Origin: JALQXV01 sp964540445
Lineage (GTDB): Bacteria; Patescibacteriota; Saccharimonadia; Saccharimonadales; 2-12-FULL-41-12
NCBI GenBank assembly: GCA_964540445.1
Contig: CAZIMF010000014.1
Span: 1-17,682, forward strand
Length of the DNA stretch: 17,682 bases
Direction of reading: 5' to 3'
This document shows, in pieces, positions 1-7,260 of this stretch (position 1 is its first letter; the number at the start of each line of letters is the position of its first letter). The translations under genes and the position numbers were made by a program. A model generated the notes under the pieces. That model was not told the DNA's origin, searched no databases, and saw only the letters and a list, made by a program, of their open reading frames with translations.

Positions 1-656
1 GCCAGCGTAAAGATAACCACGTACAGGCTTATCTGTAGCTTTGTTGCGTACACACCGTTTACTACGGGTAAGACGGGTACTTTTGCCGCTTTGTAGTCTT
101 TTGATCGGTACATAGCAATGGCATAAAAATGTGGCATCTGCCAAGCAATAAGAGTAAGAAAGAGGATAAGGGCTGCGCCATCGAGCCTGTTACTAATAGC
201 GCAGTATCCAACCACGGGTGGTATTGCACCAGATAAGCTACCAATTAAAGTTCCGTGCACCGACCTTCGTTTATAGATGCCGTAAATTACGACGTATAAA
301 AAATAACCCAAAACTGCCAGTAACAGTGTTAGCAGGTTAGTAAATATTCCAAGCAGCACAACACCAGCAGCTCCAAGAGTAACACCAAAAATCAGTACAT
401 TTTGTTTAGAGACTAAACCGTTTACTAGGGCACGGTTTTTGGTGCGAGCCATTTTTTTATCGATATCACGATCGATATAGTTATTGCTTACACAGGCAGC
501 AGCAATGATACAGCCTAAACCAGTTAGCGTAGCAATCAAGAGTGCTACGTCAACGTTGCCTTTGGATGCTAAAAAAAATCCAGCAGCTGCGGTGATTAGA
601 TTGCCGCGAATAATACCTGGTTTTGTTAGAGAGAGATATGTTTTATAGGTGTTTAT
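1..656 (-). CDS. cyoE: Protoheme IX farnesyltransferase (heme O synthase), partial, ATA start
   Basis: This integral membrane UbiA-family enzyme adds a farnesyl group to heme b to give heme O, the cofactor of the bo3 oxidase encoded just upstream. About 218 codons are visible and the C-terminal third lies beyond the left edge. The reading begins INTYKTYLSLTKPGIIRGN, which matches the N-terminus of E. coli CyoE (TKPGII). It contains the Asp-rich prenyl-diphosphate motif NNYIDRDID (about residues 58-66), followed by KKMARTKNRALV, then YKRRSVHGTLIGSLSGA and WQMPHFYAIA, all family signatures. No ATG, GTG or TTG exists in frame between the preceding stop and the conserved TKPG. The only sensible start is the ATA at 656-654. 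It overlaps the cyoD stop as ATAA, exactly where an ATGA overlap is expected, and has AAGGA eight bases upstream. The product is certain and the ATA start is likely. Confidence 0.93.
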   Translation of the reverse strand, partial: MNTYKTYLSLTKPGIIRGNLITAAAGFFLASKGNVDVALLIATLTGLGCIIAAACVSNNYIDRDIDKKMARTKNRALVNGLVSKQNVLIFGVTLGAAGVVLLGIFTNLLTLLLAVLGYFLYVVIYGIYKRRSVHGTLIGSLSGAIPPVVGYCAISNRLDGAALILFLTLIAWQMPHFYAIAMYRSKDYKAAKVPVLPVVNGVYATKLQISLYVVIFTL

Positions 657-1045
657 CGTGTAATTCCTTCGTCGTCCATAATGTATGTATTCGTTTCAGA
701 AGGAGACATGACGTGGTAGTTGAGATTGTTCATAATCCAGAGTGTGCCAATCACGACAGTTAAAAGAATTAACGCCATGAATATAAACAATAGCTTATTC
801 CAGCGTGGACGAGACTCATTCCCGAGGTGAATAAAGAACTGAAGCTGCACGATTAACTGCGTAACCGCCAAGATTAGTATGGTTGTTATTATGAAAGACT
901 TGGGTATGTCTGCTGCCGATTGGGTAACCAAAAAGTAGGCTGTAAGGGTGAGTACTATAGAAATACCGAAACCTAAGGTATAGGTTTGACGCGATCCGCG
1001 GCCGCCGCTGCGATGGCGAGAGGCTATAACTGACTGTTTGCTCAT
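653..1045 (-). CDS. cyoD: Cytochrome bo3 ubiquinol oxidase subunit IV
   Basis: This is the small accessory subunit of the heme-copper quinol oxidase. It helps assembly of the CuB/heme site in the cytoplasmic membrane. The 130 residues have a basic N-terminus (RHRSGGRGSR), three predicted membrane helices (about 22-42, 50-74 and 83-105) and the subunit IV signatures LGFGISIVLTLTAYF, QLQFFIHLG and GTLWIMNNLNYHVM. Length is slightly above the E. coli protein (109 aa) because of short extensions at both ends. The ATG overlaps the cyoC stop by four bases (ATGA) and is preceded by AGGAG at 8 nt spacing, so both translational coupling and independent initiation are possible. Confidence 0.96.
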   Translation of the reverse strand: MSKQSVIASRHRSGGRGSRQTYTLGFGISIVLTLTAYFLVTQSAADIPKSFIITTILILAVTQLIVQLQFFIHLGNESRPRWNKLLFIFMALILLTVVIGTLWIMNNLNYHVMSPSETNTYIMDDEGITR

Positions 1046-1653
1046 TTGACTGCTCCTAGTAAGTACACAATGGTAAAAATAAAAATCCAGATAATATCAA
1101 GAAAGTGCCAGAATAAACTAAACAATGTTAATCGTCTGACCACGCCATTGGTAAAACCACGCCTAACTAATTGTACTGCCATACTAACTCCCCAAAGCAA
1201 GCCAACAGTAATATGAAGACCGTGGGTACCAACAAGAGTAAAGAACGCAGAAAGGAAGCCGCTGCGAGTCCAGCTGTTACCTTCGTGAGCCAGGTTCCTG
1301 AACTCAGACAACTCAAGTACTAAGAAAGCTAATCCTAGCAAAAAAGTTATAGACAACATAATTAAAGCATTGGATTTATCCCGGCGGTGAATTGCCAACA
1401 TGGCTAGCCCGCAAACAAAACTACTAGTCAGCAGTAGCATCGTTTCGGTTAACACGAATGGCATGCTAAACAGTTCGTTGCCACCGGGGCCGCCGTAGGT
1501 GTTGTTCCGAAGTACTGCAAACGTTGCAAACAATGTGGCGAACAACAAGCAGTCAGTCATTAAGTACACCCAAAAGCCAAAGATGGTTTTTGTATCAGCA
1601 TCATGGTGCTTGTTAGAGACGCGGACTTGCTTAGCGGTATCGACTTGTATCAT
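1042..1653 (-). CDS. cyoC: Cytochrome bo3 ubiquinol oxidase subunit III
   Basis: Subunit III of the heme-copper quinol oxidase is a five-helix membrane protein that stabilises subunit I. The 203 residues match the usual length (E. coli about 204). Family signatures are FGFWVYLMTDCLLFATLFA near residue 26, the loop TYGGPGGNELF, LVGTHGLHITVGL and the C-terminal LFWHFLDIIWIFIFTIVYL. It starts in a 4-nt ATGA overlap with the end of cyoB and shows only a weak purine stretch (GAAAG) ahead of the start, so it is probably translated by coupling with cyoB. It ends in a second ATGA overlap with cyoD. Confidence 0.97.
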   Translation of the reverse strand: MIQVDTAKQVRVSNKHHDADTKTIFGFWVYLMTDCLLFATLFATFAVLRNNTYGGPGGNELFSMPFVLTETMLLLTSSFVCGLAMLAIHRRDKSNALIMLSITFLLGLAFLVLELSEFRNLAHEGNSWTRSGFLSAFFTLVGTHGLHITVGLLWGVSMAVQLVRRGFTNGVVRRLTLFSLFWHFLDIIWIFIFTIVYLLGAVK

Positions 1654-3626
1654 ACAAACAACTTTCGGTGTGGATTTTTAGTATCATGTTTACGTAGTTC
1701 GGTGGCAGTAATTATATATTCGCTGTCATCGTTAGAAGTACGGATTATAAGGCAGGTAATTGCTGCCAGTAAGCTGATGACTGCTAGCCACCAAATGTGC
1801 CAGATAAGACAAAAACCGGTAATAAGAACAAAGCCGGCGATAAATAATCCCATGGGTGTATTTTTTGGCATGTAAATATCTTTGTACTCTAGGTCAGCTA
1901 ATTTAGAATGAGTCTTAGTTTGTTTCATCTCCCAAAACGCATCGCGTGCAGTAACTACCGGAGTAATAGCAAAGTTATAGTGCGGTGCCGGTGAAGGCGT
2001 AGCCCACTCCAGCGTTCGACCATCCCAAGGGTCGCCGGTGGTATCACGATTCTTAGCGCGTTGTTTAATACTAACAAACAGCTGCAGAAGCTGTAACGCG
2101 AGCCCAGTCATAATGATGAGTACACCAAGTCCTGCTACTATAAATAGCCCCTGCCAGCCCATAGAGGCCTCGTAGTGGTCTAGGCGGCGTGTGGCGCCCA
2201 TTAATCCGAGAATGTAGAGCGGAACAAAGGCAAGGACAAAACCGACTAGCCAGCACCAAAACGCGTACGTACCAAGTCGTTCATTTAATTTGAAGCCAAA
2301 AATCTTTGGGAACCAGTAGCTAATGCCGGCAAAATAGCCAAAGACAACACCACCAATAATCATGGAGTGAAAGTGAGCAACAAGGAACAAACTGTTATGA
2401 ACTTGAAAATCAATGGCAGGCACTGACATGAGTACTCCTGCCATGCCGCCAATTGTAAAAGTAACGACAAAACCCAGGAACCATTTCATAGGTGCCGTAA
2501 ACCGGATTCGCCCACGGAACATAGTGAATAACCAGTTGAATACTTTAACCCCTGTGGGGATAGCAATAACAGCTGTCATAATACCAAAGAAAGCATTTAC
2601 GTTAGCCCCGGCGCCCATTGTAAAGAAATGGTGCAGCCATACCAGGAATGAGAGCAGGGCAATTGAACTGAGCGCGTAGACCATTGAGGTATAGCCAAAT
2701 AAGCGTTTACGAGAAAAGACAGGTACTATTTCGGAAAAAACACCAAAAGCGGGCAATATTAATATATATACCTCTGGATGGCCCCACGCCCAAATAAGAT
2801 TGATATACATCATGGCATTGCCGCCAAAGTCAGAAGTAAAAAAGTGCATGCCCATTACGCGGTCGAGCCACAACATCGCCAGGGTGGCGGTTAAGATGGG
2901 AAAGGCAAAAATAACAAGCAACATGCTGCAAAAAACGCTCCAGACAAAAATAGGCATTTTCATAAGTGTCATGCCGACTGCGCGCATTTTAAGGATAGTT
3001 ACTACAAAATTGACTCCAGATAACAAGCTGCCAAGTCCGGCAATTTGAAGACTCCAAATCCAGTAGTCAACCCCTACGCCTGGACTAAATTCAATTCCCG
3101 AAAGTGGGGGATATGCTAACCAGCCTGCAGCCGAGAATTCACCGAGTATTAACGATAGATTGACTAAGATCATCCCTGCAGCAAACAGCCAAAAGCTAAC
3201 GGAATTCATGAAGGGGAAAGCAACATCACGAGCACCGATTTGGAGTGGCATAATCAGGTTAATGAGTCCGAACATTAAACCCATGGCGACAAAGAAAATC
3301 ATAATAGTCCCATGGGCTGAAAATACTTGCTGGAAGGTATCTGAGGTAAACACGCCACTCGAATCTCCTACGCTTGTGGCCTGCTGCAATCGAATCATAA
3401 TCGCATCAGCTCCGCCGCGCATGAGCATAATAAAGGCTACGATTATGTACATAACGCCAATTTTCTTCGGATCAAGTGATGTCAGCCAGTTGTTCCAGAG
3501 CCACTTCCATTTTTTGTAATAAGTCAGTAAGCCCACTAGGCCAAGTCCGGCAAGTACCATCGAAATAGCTCCACCAATGGTAACCATCTCATGCGGAAAC
3601 GCATCTAAGTTTAATCGTCCAAGCAT
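1650..3626 (-). CDS. cyoB: Cytochrome bo3 ubiquinol oxidase subunit I
   Basis: This is the catalytic subunit. It oxidises quinol, reduces O2 to water at heme o3/CuB and pumps protons across the cytoplasmic membrane. At 658 aa it is close to E. coli CyoB (663), with residue numbers offset by one. Visible ligands are H105 (SAHG) and H420 for the low-spin heme, H283 with Y287 (WGHPEVY) and H332/H333 for CuB, and H418 (AHFH) for heme o3. Channel residues D134 (GARDVAFPF), E285 and K361 (PTGVKVFNW) are present. R70, D74 and Q100 of the E. coli quinol site are kept, but the position of E. coli H98 is T97. The ATG lies 12 nt after cyoA with GAGG ahead of it. Confidence 0.98.
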   Translation of the reverse strand: MLGRLNLDAFPHEMVTIGGAISMVLAGLGLVGLLTYYKKWKWLWNNWLTSLDPKKIGVMYIIVAFIMLMRGGADAIMIRLQQATSVGDSSGVFTSDTFQQVFSAHGTIMIFFVAMGLMFGLINLIMPLQIGARDVAFPFMNSVSFWLFAAGMILVNLSLILGEFSAAGWLAYPPLSGIEFSPGVGVDYWIWSLQIAGLGSLLSGVNFVVTILKMRAVGMTLMKMPIFVWSVFCSMLLVIFAFPILTATLAMLWLDRVMGMHFFTSDFGGNAMMYINLIWAWGHPEVYILILPAFGVFSEIVPVFSRKRLFGYTSMVYALSSIALLSFLVWLHHFFTMGAGANVNAFFGIMTAVIAIPTGVKVFNWLFTMFRGRIRFTAPMKWFLGFVVTFTIGGMAGVLMSVPAIDFQVHNSLFLVAHFHSMIIGGVVFGYFAGISYWFPKIFGFKLNERLGTYAFWCWLVGFVLAFVPLYILGLMGATRRLDHYEASMGWQGLFIVAGLGVLIIMTGLALQLLQLFVSIKQRAKNRDTTGDPWDGRTLEWATPSPAPHYNFAITPVVTARDAFWEMKQTKTHSKLADLEYKDIYMPKNTPMGLFIAGFVLITGFCLIWHIWWLAVISLLAAITCLIIRTSNDDSEYIITATELRKHDTKNPHRKLFV

Positions 3627-3638
3627 CAGGCGTAACCT

Positions 3639-4529
3639 CTAATGTCCATGGTGCATACTCCCCATGCTTCCATCAGGCGATAAATACTTTGAAATAACAG
3701 TATGATATAAATCATCTTCAATTGAGGCGTAGTAAAACGGAGGATTATTTTTGCTGGGTTGGGCTAATTTCTGATAGGTATCAAAGTTCAGGTTCTCGGA
3801 GCCATATTTAGTCGTTATAACCCAGTTATTAAAATCGCTGTCTGAGCTGGCTTTGGCCGTAAATTTCATCCCGGCAAAGCCTTCGCCGCTTAAGTTTGCC
3901 GACTGGCCAGTGTACTCACCTTTTTCTGTTGCCATTAAGCTTAGTTCTGTTTGCATGCCGGCCATAGCATAAATCTGACCGCCAAGTTGGGGTATCCAAA
4001 ATGAATTCATTGGGGCATCAGACGTTAGCTTAAATTCTACCGGAGTATCTACAGGAAACTGTACGTAATTTACGGTCGCCATGTTTTGATCGGGGTAAAT
4101 GAACAACCATTTCCAATTAAGAGCGACTACCTGAATTGTAAGCGGCTTTTTGCTAGCAGCAACCGGCTTGAATGGATCAAGATCGTGGGAGCTTTTCCAG
4201 ATTATCCCGCTAATAATGGTGATGATTATCAGAGGAACGGTCCACCAAATCGTCTCTGCAGCCCGATTACCTCCTAAATCAGGGCTATACTTGGCTTTTG
4301 TATTACTTTCGCGGTAGCGCCAGGCGATGCCGAATGTCAATGCAAAGACTGGCAGTACAATGATGAGCATCAGGATAGTGATAGTAATAATAAGGTCATG
4401 TTGCTGGCTGGCAATTGTACCCTTTGGGTTAAGAATTGCAATATTGTTGTTTCTGAGCAAAAAAGCAACTAACAATACAGCCGCTACGGGCACAATAATC
4501 CCTAACCCAAATTTGTATTTTTTACTCAT
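3639..4529 (-). CDS. cyoA: Cytochrome bo3 ubiquinol oxidase subunit II
   Basis: Subunit II is a membrane-anchored cupredoxin-fold protein next to the quinol-oxidising subunit. The 296 residues show an N-terminal hydrophobic segment (about 8-25), a second pair of helices (about 46-68 and 94-112), then the extracytoplasmic domain. Conserved stretches include AWRYRESN, KYSPD, ALNWKWLFIYPDQNMATVN, SDAPMNSFWIPQLGGQIYAM and GFAGMKF. The CuA ligands of cytochrome c oxidases are absent, as expected for a quinol oxidase. Unlike E. coli CyoA there is no lipobox cysteine after the first helix. The C-terminus ends in a Met/His-rich tail (GSMGSMHHGH), seen in other CyoA proteins. It is the first gene of the operon. 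Its start region is an 11-bp tandem duplication and it has no Shine-Dalgarno. Confidence 0.97.
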   Translation of the reverse strand: MSKKYKFGLGIIVPVAAVLLVAFLLRNNNIAILNPKGTIASQQHDLIITITILMLIIVLPVFALTFGIAWRYRESNTKAKYSPDLGGNRAAETIWWTVPLIIITIISGIIWKSSHDLDPFKPVAASKKPLTIQVVALNWKWLFIYPDQNMATVNYVQFPVDTPVEFKLTSDAPMNSFWIPQLGGQIYAMAGMQTELSLMATEKGEYTGQSANLSGEGFAGMKFTAKASSDSDFNNWVITTKYGSENLNFDTYQKLAQPSKNNPPFYYASIEDDLYHTVISKYLSPDGSMGSMHHGH

Positions 4530-4542
4530 GATTTACTCATGA
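4521..4542. repeat. 11-bp perfect tandem duplication at the cyoA start
   Basis: The plus-strand unit TTTACTCATGA occurs twice without a gap (4521-4531 and 4532-4542). On the minus strand each copy carries an ATGAGTAAA. The inner copy is the cyoA start. The outer copy would read M-S-K-S and stop in a TGA overlapping the cyoA ATG. Confidence 0.85.
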
Positions 4543-4551
4543 ATAATACCA
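4543..4551 (-). promoter_or_regulatory. Extended -10 element of the putative cyoA promoter
   Basis: On the minus strand this reads TGG-TATTAT, an extended -10 element (TGn plus hexamer). No good -35 is visible at 16-18 nt. The cyoA ATG lies 13 nt downstream, so a transcript from here would have a leader of only about 5-8 nt. This agrees with the lack of a Shine-Dalgarno. The assignment is inferred from sequence only. Confidence 0.45.
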
Positions 4552-4570
4552 TAAGAGCAATGGTGATGCG

Positions 4571-4981
4571 CTATGCTTTTGGCCCGGCTATGTTGACCAT
4601 CCAGTCAACACCATATTTGTCGGTAAGCTGGCCAAATGTATCACCCCAGAACTCTTTTTTTAACGGTGACTGAACTGCTGCTCCTTCACTTAAGCTATTG
4701 AAGATGGTAGTCAATCTCTCTTCGTTGGTTCCGCTGAGCGAAATAGTTATTTTAGCTGCCTTAGGACTAGCTTGTTCGGTATCGCTTCCCATGATATTAA
4801 CAGCACCGCCGGTTAAGCTGGCATGCATTATCTTGCCCTCCATGCCCGGTTGGGTTGGGCCCGGGATGTCATCATAGGTTTGTTTAGTAAGTTCGCCGCC
4901 AAAAATAGCTTTATAAAAATCCATTGCTTCCGCACAGTCTCCTCTAAAAAACAGATACGGGTTTACGATAATGTCGTTCAT
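4571..4981 (-). CDS. VOC-family (PhnB / glyoxalase-like) protein
   Basis: This small cytosolic protein of 136 residues has the vicinal-oxygen-chelate fold and resembles the PhnB/3-demethylubiquinone-9 3-methyltransferase-like branch. The N-terminus (VNPYLFFRGDCAEAMDFYKAIFGG) is the characteristic VOC opening, followed by KIMHASLTGGAVNIMGSD, then FGQLTDKYGVDWMVNI at the end, the usual PhnB C-terminal strand. VOC proteins include resistance proteins, isomerases and dioxygenases, and the substrate cannot be deduced. The gene has its own strong Shine-Dalgarno (AAGGAGG, 4 nt spacing) and a TATAAT upstream, so it is probably its own transcription unit, possibly reading into cyoA 41 nt downstream. 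Confidence 0.88.
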   Translation of the reverse strand: MNDIIVNPYLFFRGDCAEAMDFYKAIFGGELTKQTYDDIPGPTQPGMEGKIMHASLTGGAVNIMGSDTEQASPKAAKITISLSGTNEERLTTIFNSLSEGAAVQSPLKKEFWGDTFGQLTDKYGVDWMVNIAGPKA

Positions 4982-4999
4982 AGTGCCTCCTTATTACTA

Positions 5000-5005
5000 A
5001 TTATA
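5000..5005 (-). promoter_or_regulatory. -10 box (TATAAT) upstream of the VOC gene at 4981
   Basis: A perfect TATAAT on the minus strand ends 18 nt before the VOC start codon. It leaves room for the AAGGAGG ribosome site. The -35 is weak (TTTGTT at 17 nt or TTGTTG at 16 nt). Confidence 0.45.
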
Positions 5006-5065
5006 TCTTCGCACAAACATGCAACAAATAGTAGTCGCAATAACACGCATTTTTACAAGATAACT

Positions 5066-5854
5066 TTAAATAACGAGTTTGCGTTCCATGTAGTGGATTG
5101 CCAGCCGCCATGAGATGAGTGCAAAGGCAAGCAAGAATGCAATGTGGCCAATATCGGTCCAGCCTTGCAGACCAAACACAGCGTGACGGACTAGCTCAAC
5201 ACAGTGAAACAATGGGTTAAAGTTAGCAACCATCTGTGCCCAATGCGGTAGTCCTTGAATTGGGAAGAATGTACCGGCGACTAAAAACATTGGGGTTAAC
5301 AGACCACTTTGCCAATACGAAAAACTCTCGATCGACTTAGCTTTACCAGCAATAAAGATACCAAAGACTGCCCAACCAAAACCAGACATAGCTGCAATAA
5401 ACGGAACAAACAACATGCCCCAACTTGGGTCAAGCCCAAACACCATGGCGACGATCATAGGCACACAACCGTATACTCCAACACGCATTGATATCCAAAG
5501 GGCCTCTGCAGTTACTAATTCTTCGGTATCAACCGGAGCAGCAAGAATAGCGTCGTAAGTATGTTGAAAGGAATATTTAACAAATACTGAATACATGGCA
5601 GGGAAGGCACCAGCAAATAATACGGTAGTAGCGACAATTCCAGTGCCGACAAAATCAATGTAGTTATAACCAGCAACCTGGCTGACCAAAGAGCCGAACC
5701 CAAATCCAAAAGCTAATAAATAAATTGTTGGGTCGACGGTTGAAGAAAAAGTTGAAGAGCGCCAAAATGAAGAAAAGTTGATAATTTCGCGCACTAGAAC
5801 ACCAAGCATCGCCGCCGGTTCTAGTCGGCCAAGGCGCTTTGTTGCTTCTCTCAT
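5066..5854 (-). CDS. ABC-2 type exporter permease (NodJ/daunorubicin-exporter like)
   Basis: This is the membrane half of an ABC exporter working with the ATPase encoded immediately upstream. At 262 residues it has the usual length and about six membrane helices. The order is a short cytosolic N-terminus, TM segments around 42-58, 65-88, 120-140 and 145-168, a re-entrant stretch near 185-200 (LTPMFLVAGTFFPIQGLP) and a final helix near 235-252. The FPIQGLPHWAQMVANFNPLFHCVELVRHAVFG stretch (by key elements FP..LP, NP..H..E..R) is the hallmark of the NodJ/DrrB group. The start overlaps the ATPase stop by four bases and is preceded by GAGGAG, so the two are cotranslated. The substrate could be a lipid-linked sugar, a drug or a lipo-oligosaccharide. 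Nothing here decides between these. Confidence 0.93.
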   Translation of the reverse strand: MREATKRLGRLEPAAMLGVLVREIINFSSFWRSSTFSSTVDPTIYLLAFGFGFGSLVSQVAGYNYIDFVGTGIVATTVLFAGAFPAMYSVFVKYSFQHTYDAILAAPVDTEELVTAEALWISMRVGVYGCVPMIVAMVFGLDPSWGMLFVPFIAAMSGFGWAVFGIFIAGKAKSIESFSYWQSGLLTPMFLVAGTFFPIQGLPHWAQMVANFNPLFHCVELVRHAVFGLQGWTDIGHIAFLLAFALISWRLAIHYMERKLVI

Positions 5855-6765
5855 GCTATCTCCTCACCCGTTAAAAGTACAAATACATCCTCAAGATTGG
5901 TCTCGCGGCGTTCTCCTTCGATATTAATTTTATCGCCGGCGCCGAGGATAGAAATGGATGTACCAGTTCGCCGGGTGTGCCAGCCATTCTTTTTTGCTAG
6001 ACTCTCTACTTCTGTTAATCGAGCGGGGGATCCATACACTTCAAGTGCTTCAGTGCCCGCATGTTTTTTAATAAGTTCTTTTGGCGATCCGGTGGCAACT
6101 GCCTTGCCATGAGACATGATAGTAACGGTATCGCACAGACGTTCGGCTTCCTCGATATAGTGGGTGCTCATAAGAATCGAAACACCCTCGGAACGCATTA
6201 AATCAATAAGTGCCCATAGTTCTTGCCTGACTTGGGGGTCAAGACCTACTGTTGGTTCATCCAATAAAATAAGTCGTGGCTCATGAATAAGCGCCCGAGC
6301 GACAAGTAGTCGCCGACGCATACCCCCACTTAACTCATCGACTTTAGAGGCTCGCCGATCGGTTAAATTTGCAATACCGAGTGCTCGGTTAATTGCAGCT
6401 TTTCGTTCGTTGCCAGGTACCCGGTAAAGGTATGAGAATACAACCAGATTTTGCTCGACTGTTAGCGAGCCATCTAAATTATCCATTTGCGGGACCACAC
6501 CCATTTGGGCACGGGCCTGTTTAGAATCTTGGGGTAGTTTGTATCCGAGTACTTCAATCTCGCCAGTGTCAGCGATAACTTGCGCGGTCAGCGCTTTCAT
6601 GGTTGTTGATTTGCCCGCACCGTTTGGTCCAAGCAATCCAACGCACGTACCATATGGAACATTAAGGTCAAGCCCGTCAACGGCGCGCAGTGAGCCAAAT
6701 TGCTTCACTATATTACGTAGCGTAATGGCATTGCCCGCAGTGTCCTTACGCATCTTTTTCGTCAT
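5851..6765 (-). CDS. ABC exporter ATP-binding protein (NodI/DrrA-like)
   Basis: This nucleotide-binding subunit powers the ABC-2 permease that follows it. The 304 residues contain Walker A GPNGAGKST (46-54), the Q-loop glutamine (Q93 in VVPQMD), the signature LSGGM (145-149), Walker B LILLDE (165-170) and the H-loop H202 (STHYIEEAE). A C-terminal extension of about 90 residues ends in NLEDVFVLLTG, typical of the DrrA/NodI family. No Shine-Dalgarno precedes the ATG at 6765. A TATAGT hexamer lies only 11 nt upstream, suggesting a very short or absent leader. An inverted repeat sits further upstream. The family assignment is firm and the substrate is unknown. Confidence 0.95.
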   Translation of the reverse strand: MTKKMRKDTAGNAITLRNIVKQFGSLRAVDGLDLNVPYGTCVGLLGPNGAGKSTTMKALTAQVIADTGEIEVLGYKLPQDSKQARAQMGVVPQMDNLDGSLTVEQNLVVFSYLYRVPGNERKAAINRALGIANLTDRRASKVDELSGGMRRRLLVARALIHEPRLILLDEPTVGLDPQVRQELWALIDLMRSEGVSILMSTHYIEEAERLCDTVTIMSHGKAVATGSPKELIKKHAGTEALEVYGSPARLTEVESLAKKNGWHTRRTGTSISILGAGDKINIEGERRETNLEDVFVLLTGEEIA

Positions 6766-6801
6766 TTTTATATTCTACTATAAATAACTGTTTTACTTGT
6801 A

Positions 6802-6827
6802 TTCGATGGTGGCTATTGCTCATCGAA
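6802..6827. promoter_or_regulatory. Inverted repeat TTCGATG-N12-CATCGAA upstream of the ABC exporter
   Basis: Perfect 7-bp arms lie at 6802-6808 and 6821-6827 in the 104-bp gap between the ABC ATPase start and the end of the VOC gene. There is no following T-run on either strand, so it does not look like an intrinsic terminator. It covers the place where the -35 of the ABC promoter should lie (candidate -10 TATAGT at 6777-6782). A repressor or activator site is the better guess. Confidence 0.4.
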
Positions 6828-6869
6828 CAATCTCGTTAAAGGGCCGTTCAAGCCAGAGCCGTGTACGTA

Positions 6870-7250
6870 CTAGGCTTCTTGGAGTACAGAGAGGGTATTG
6901 CCGGCAGGATCTTTGAACCAAGCTATATCTGGGCCACGGTTTGTGGAAATACCACGAGCAATGCCTTTTTCGTCGGTCATGTTCTCGTAATGCTCGAATT
7001 TGATGCCTTTTGCAACGAGCGCATCAACTGCTTCGTCAACGTTGACTACCGGAAAGTTGAGAATAGTAAATGTTGCTGGTTGATGATCTTCTTTTGGATA
7101 GATAAATATCGGGGTTCCGCCGGTGATTTTTAGTAGTAGACCCATAGGAGTTTCTTCGACTTCGAGTCCAAGTGTTTGACTATAGAATTCTTTTGCCGTC
7201 GCCTGGTTATTAACCGAAAAACCGCTGAATGCTTTGCTGTCTTGTAACAT
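6870..7250 (-). CDS. VOC-family glyoxalase/bleomycin-resistance-like protein
   Basis: This small VOC-fold protein has 126 residues when started at the ATG at 7250. It opens KAFSGFSVNN, continues KEFYSQTLGLEVEE and ends with GPDIAWFKDPAGNTLSVLQ, the classical glyoxalase/dioxygenase C-terminal motif. A longer in-frame reading to 7301 exists. It was rejected because 7250 has AAGGAG at 6 nt spacing and because the longer start would overlap the upstream gene by about 40 bases. The gene starts 10 nt after the PhnB-like gene, and its ribosome site overlaps that gene's stop, implying an operon. The substrate is unknown. Confidence 0.88.
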   Translation of the reverse strand: MLQDSKAFSGFSVNNQATAKEFYSQTLGLEVEETPMGLLLKITGGTPIFIYPKEDHQPATFTILNFPVVNVDEAVDALVAKGIKFEHYENMTDEKGIARGISTNRGPDIAWFKDPAGNTLSVLQEA

Positions 7251-7260
7251 AGTAGCTCCT

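Noticed and set aside
2413..3519. Plus-strand ORFs of 82-119 residues inside cyoB
   Set aside because: They are antisense shadows of a highly conserved membrane protein. They are rich in Ile/Lys/Pro/Thr without any domain, and lack ribosome sites.
4526..4540. Four-codon leader peptide M-S-K-S before cyoA
   Set aside because: Not listed as a gene: it lies 2 nt after the putative -10 and would be missing from transcripts made there. It arises from the tandem duplication.
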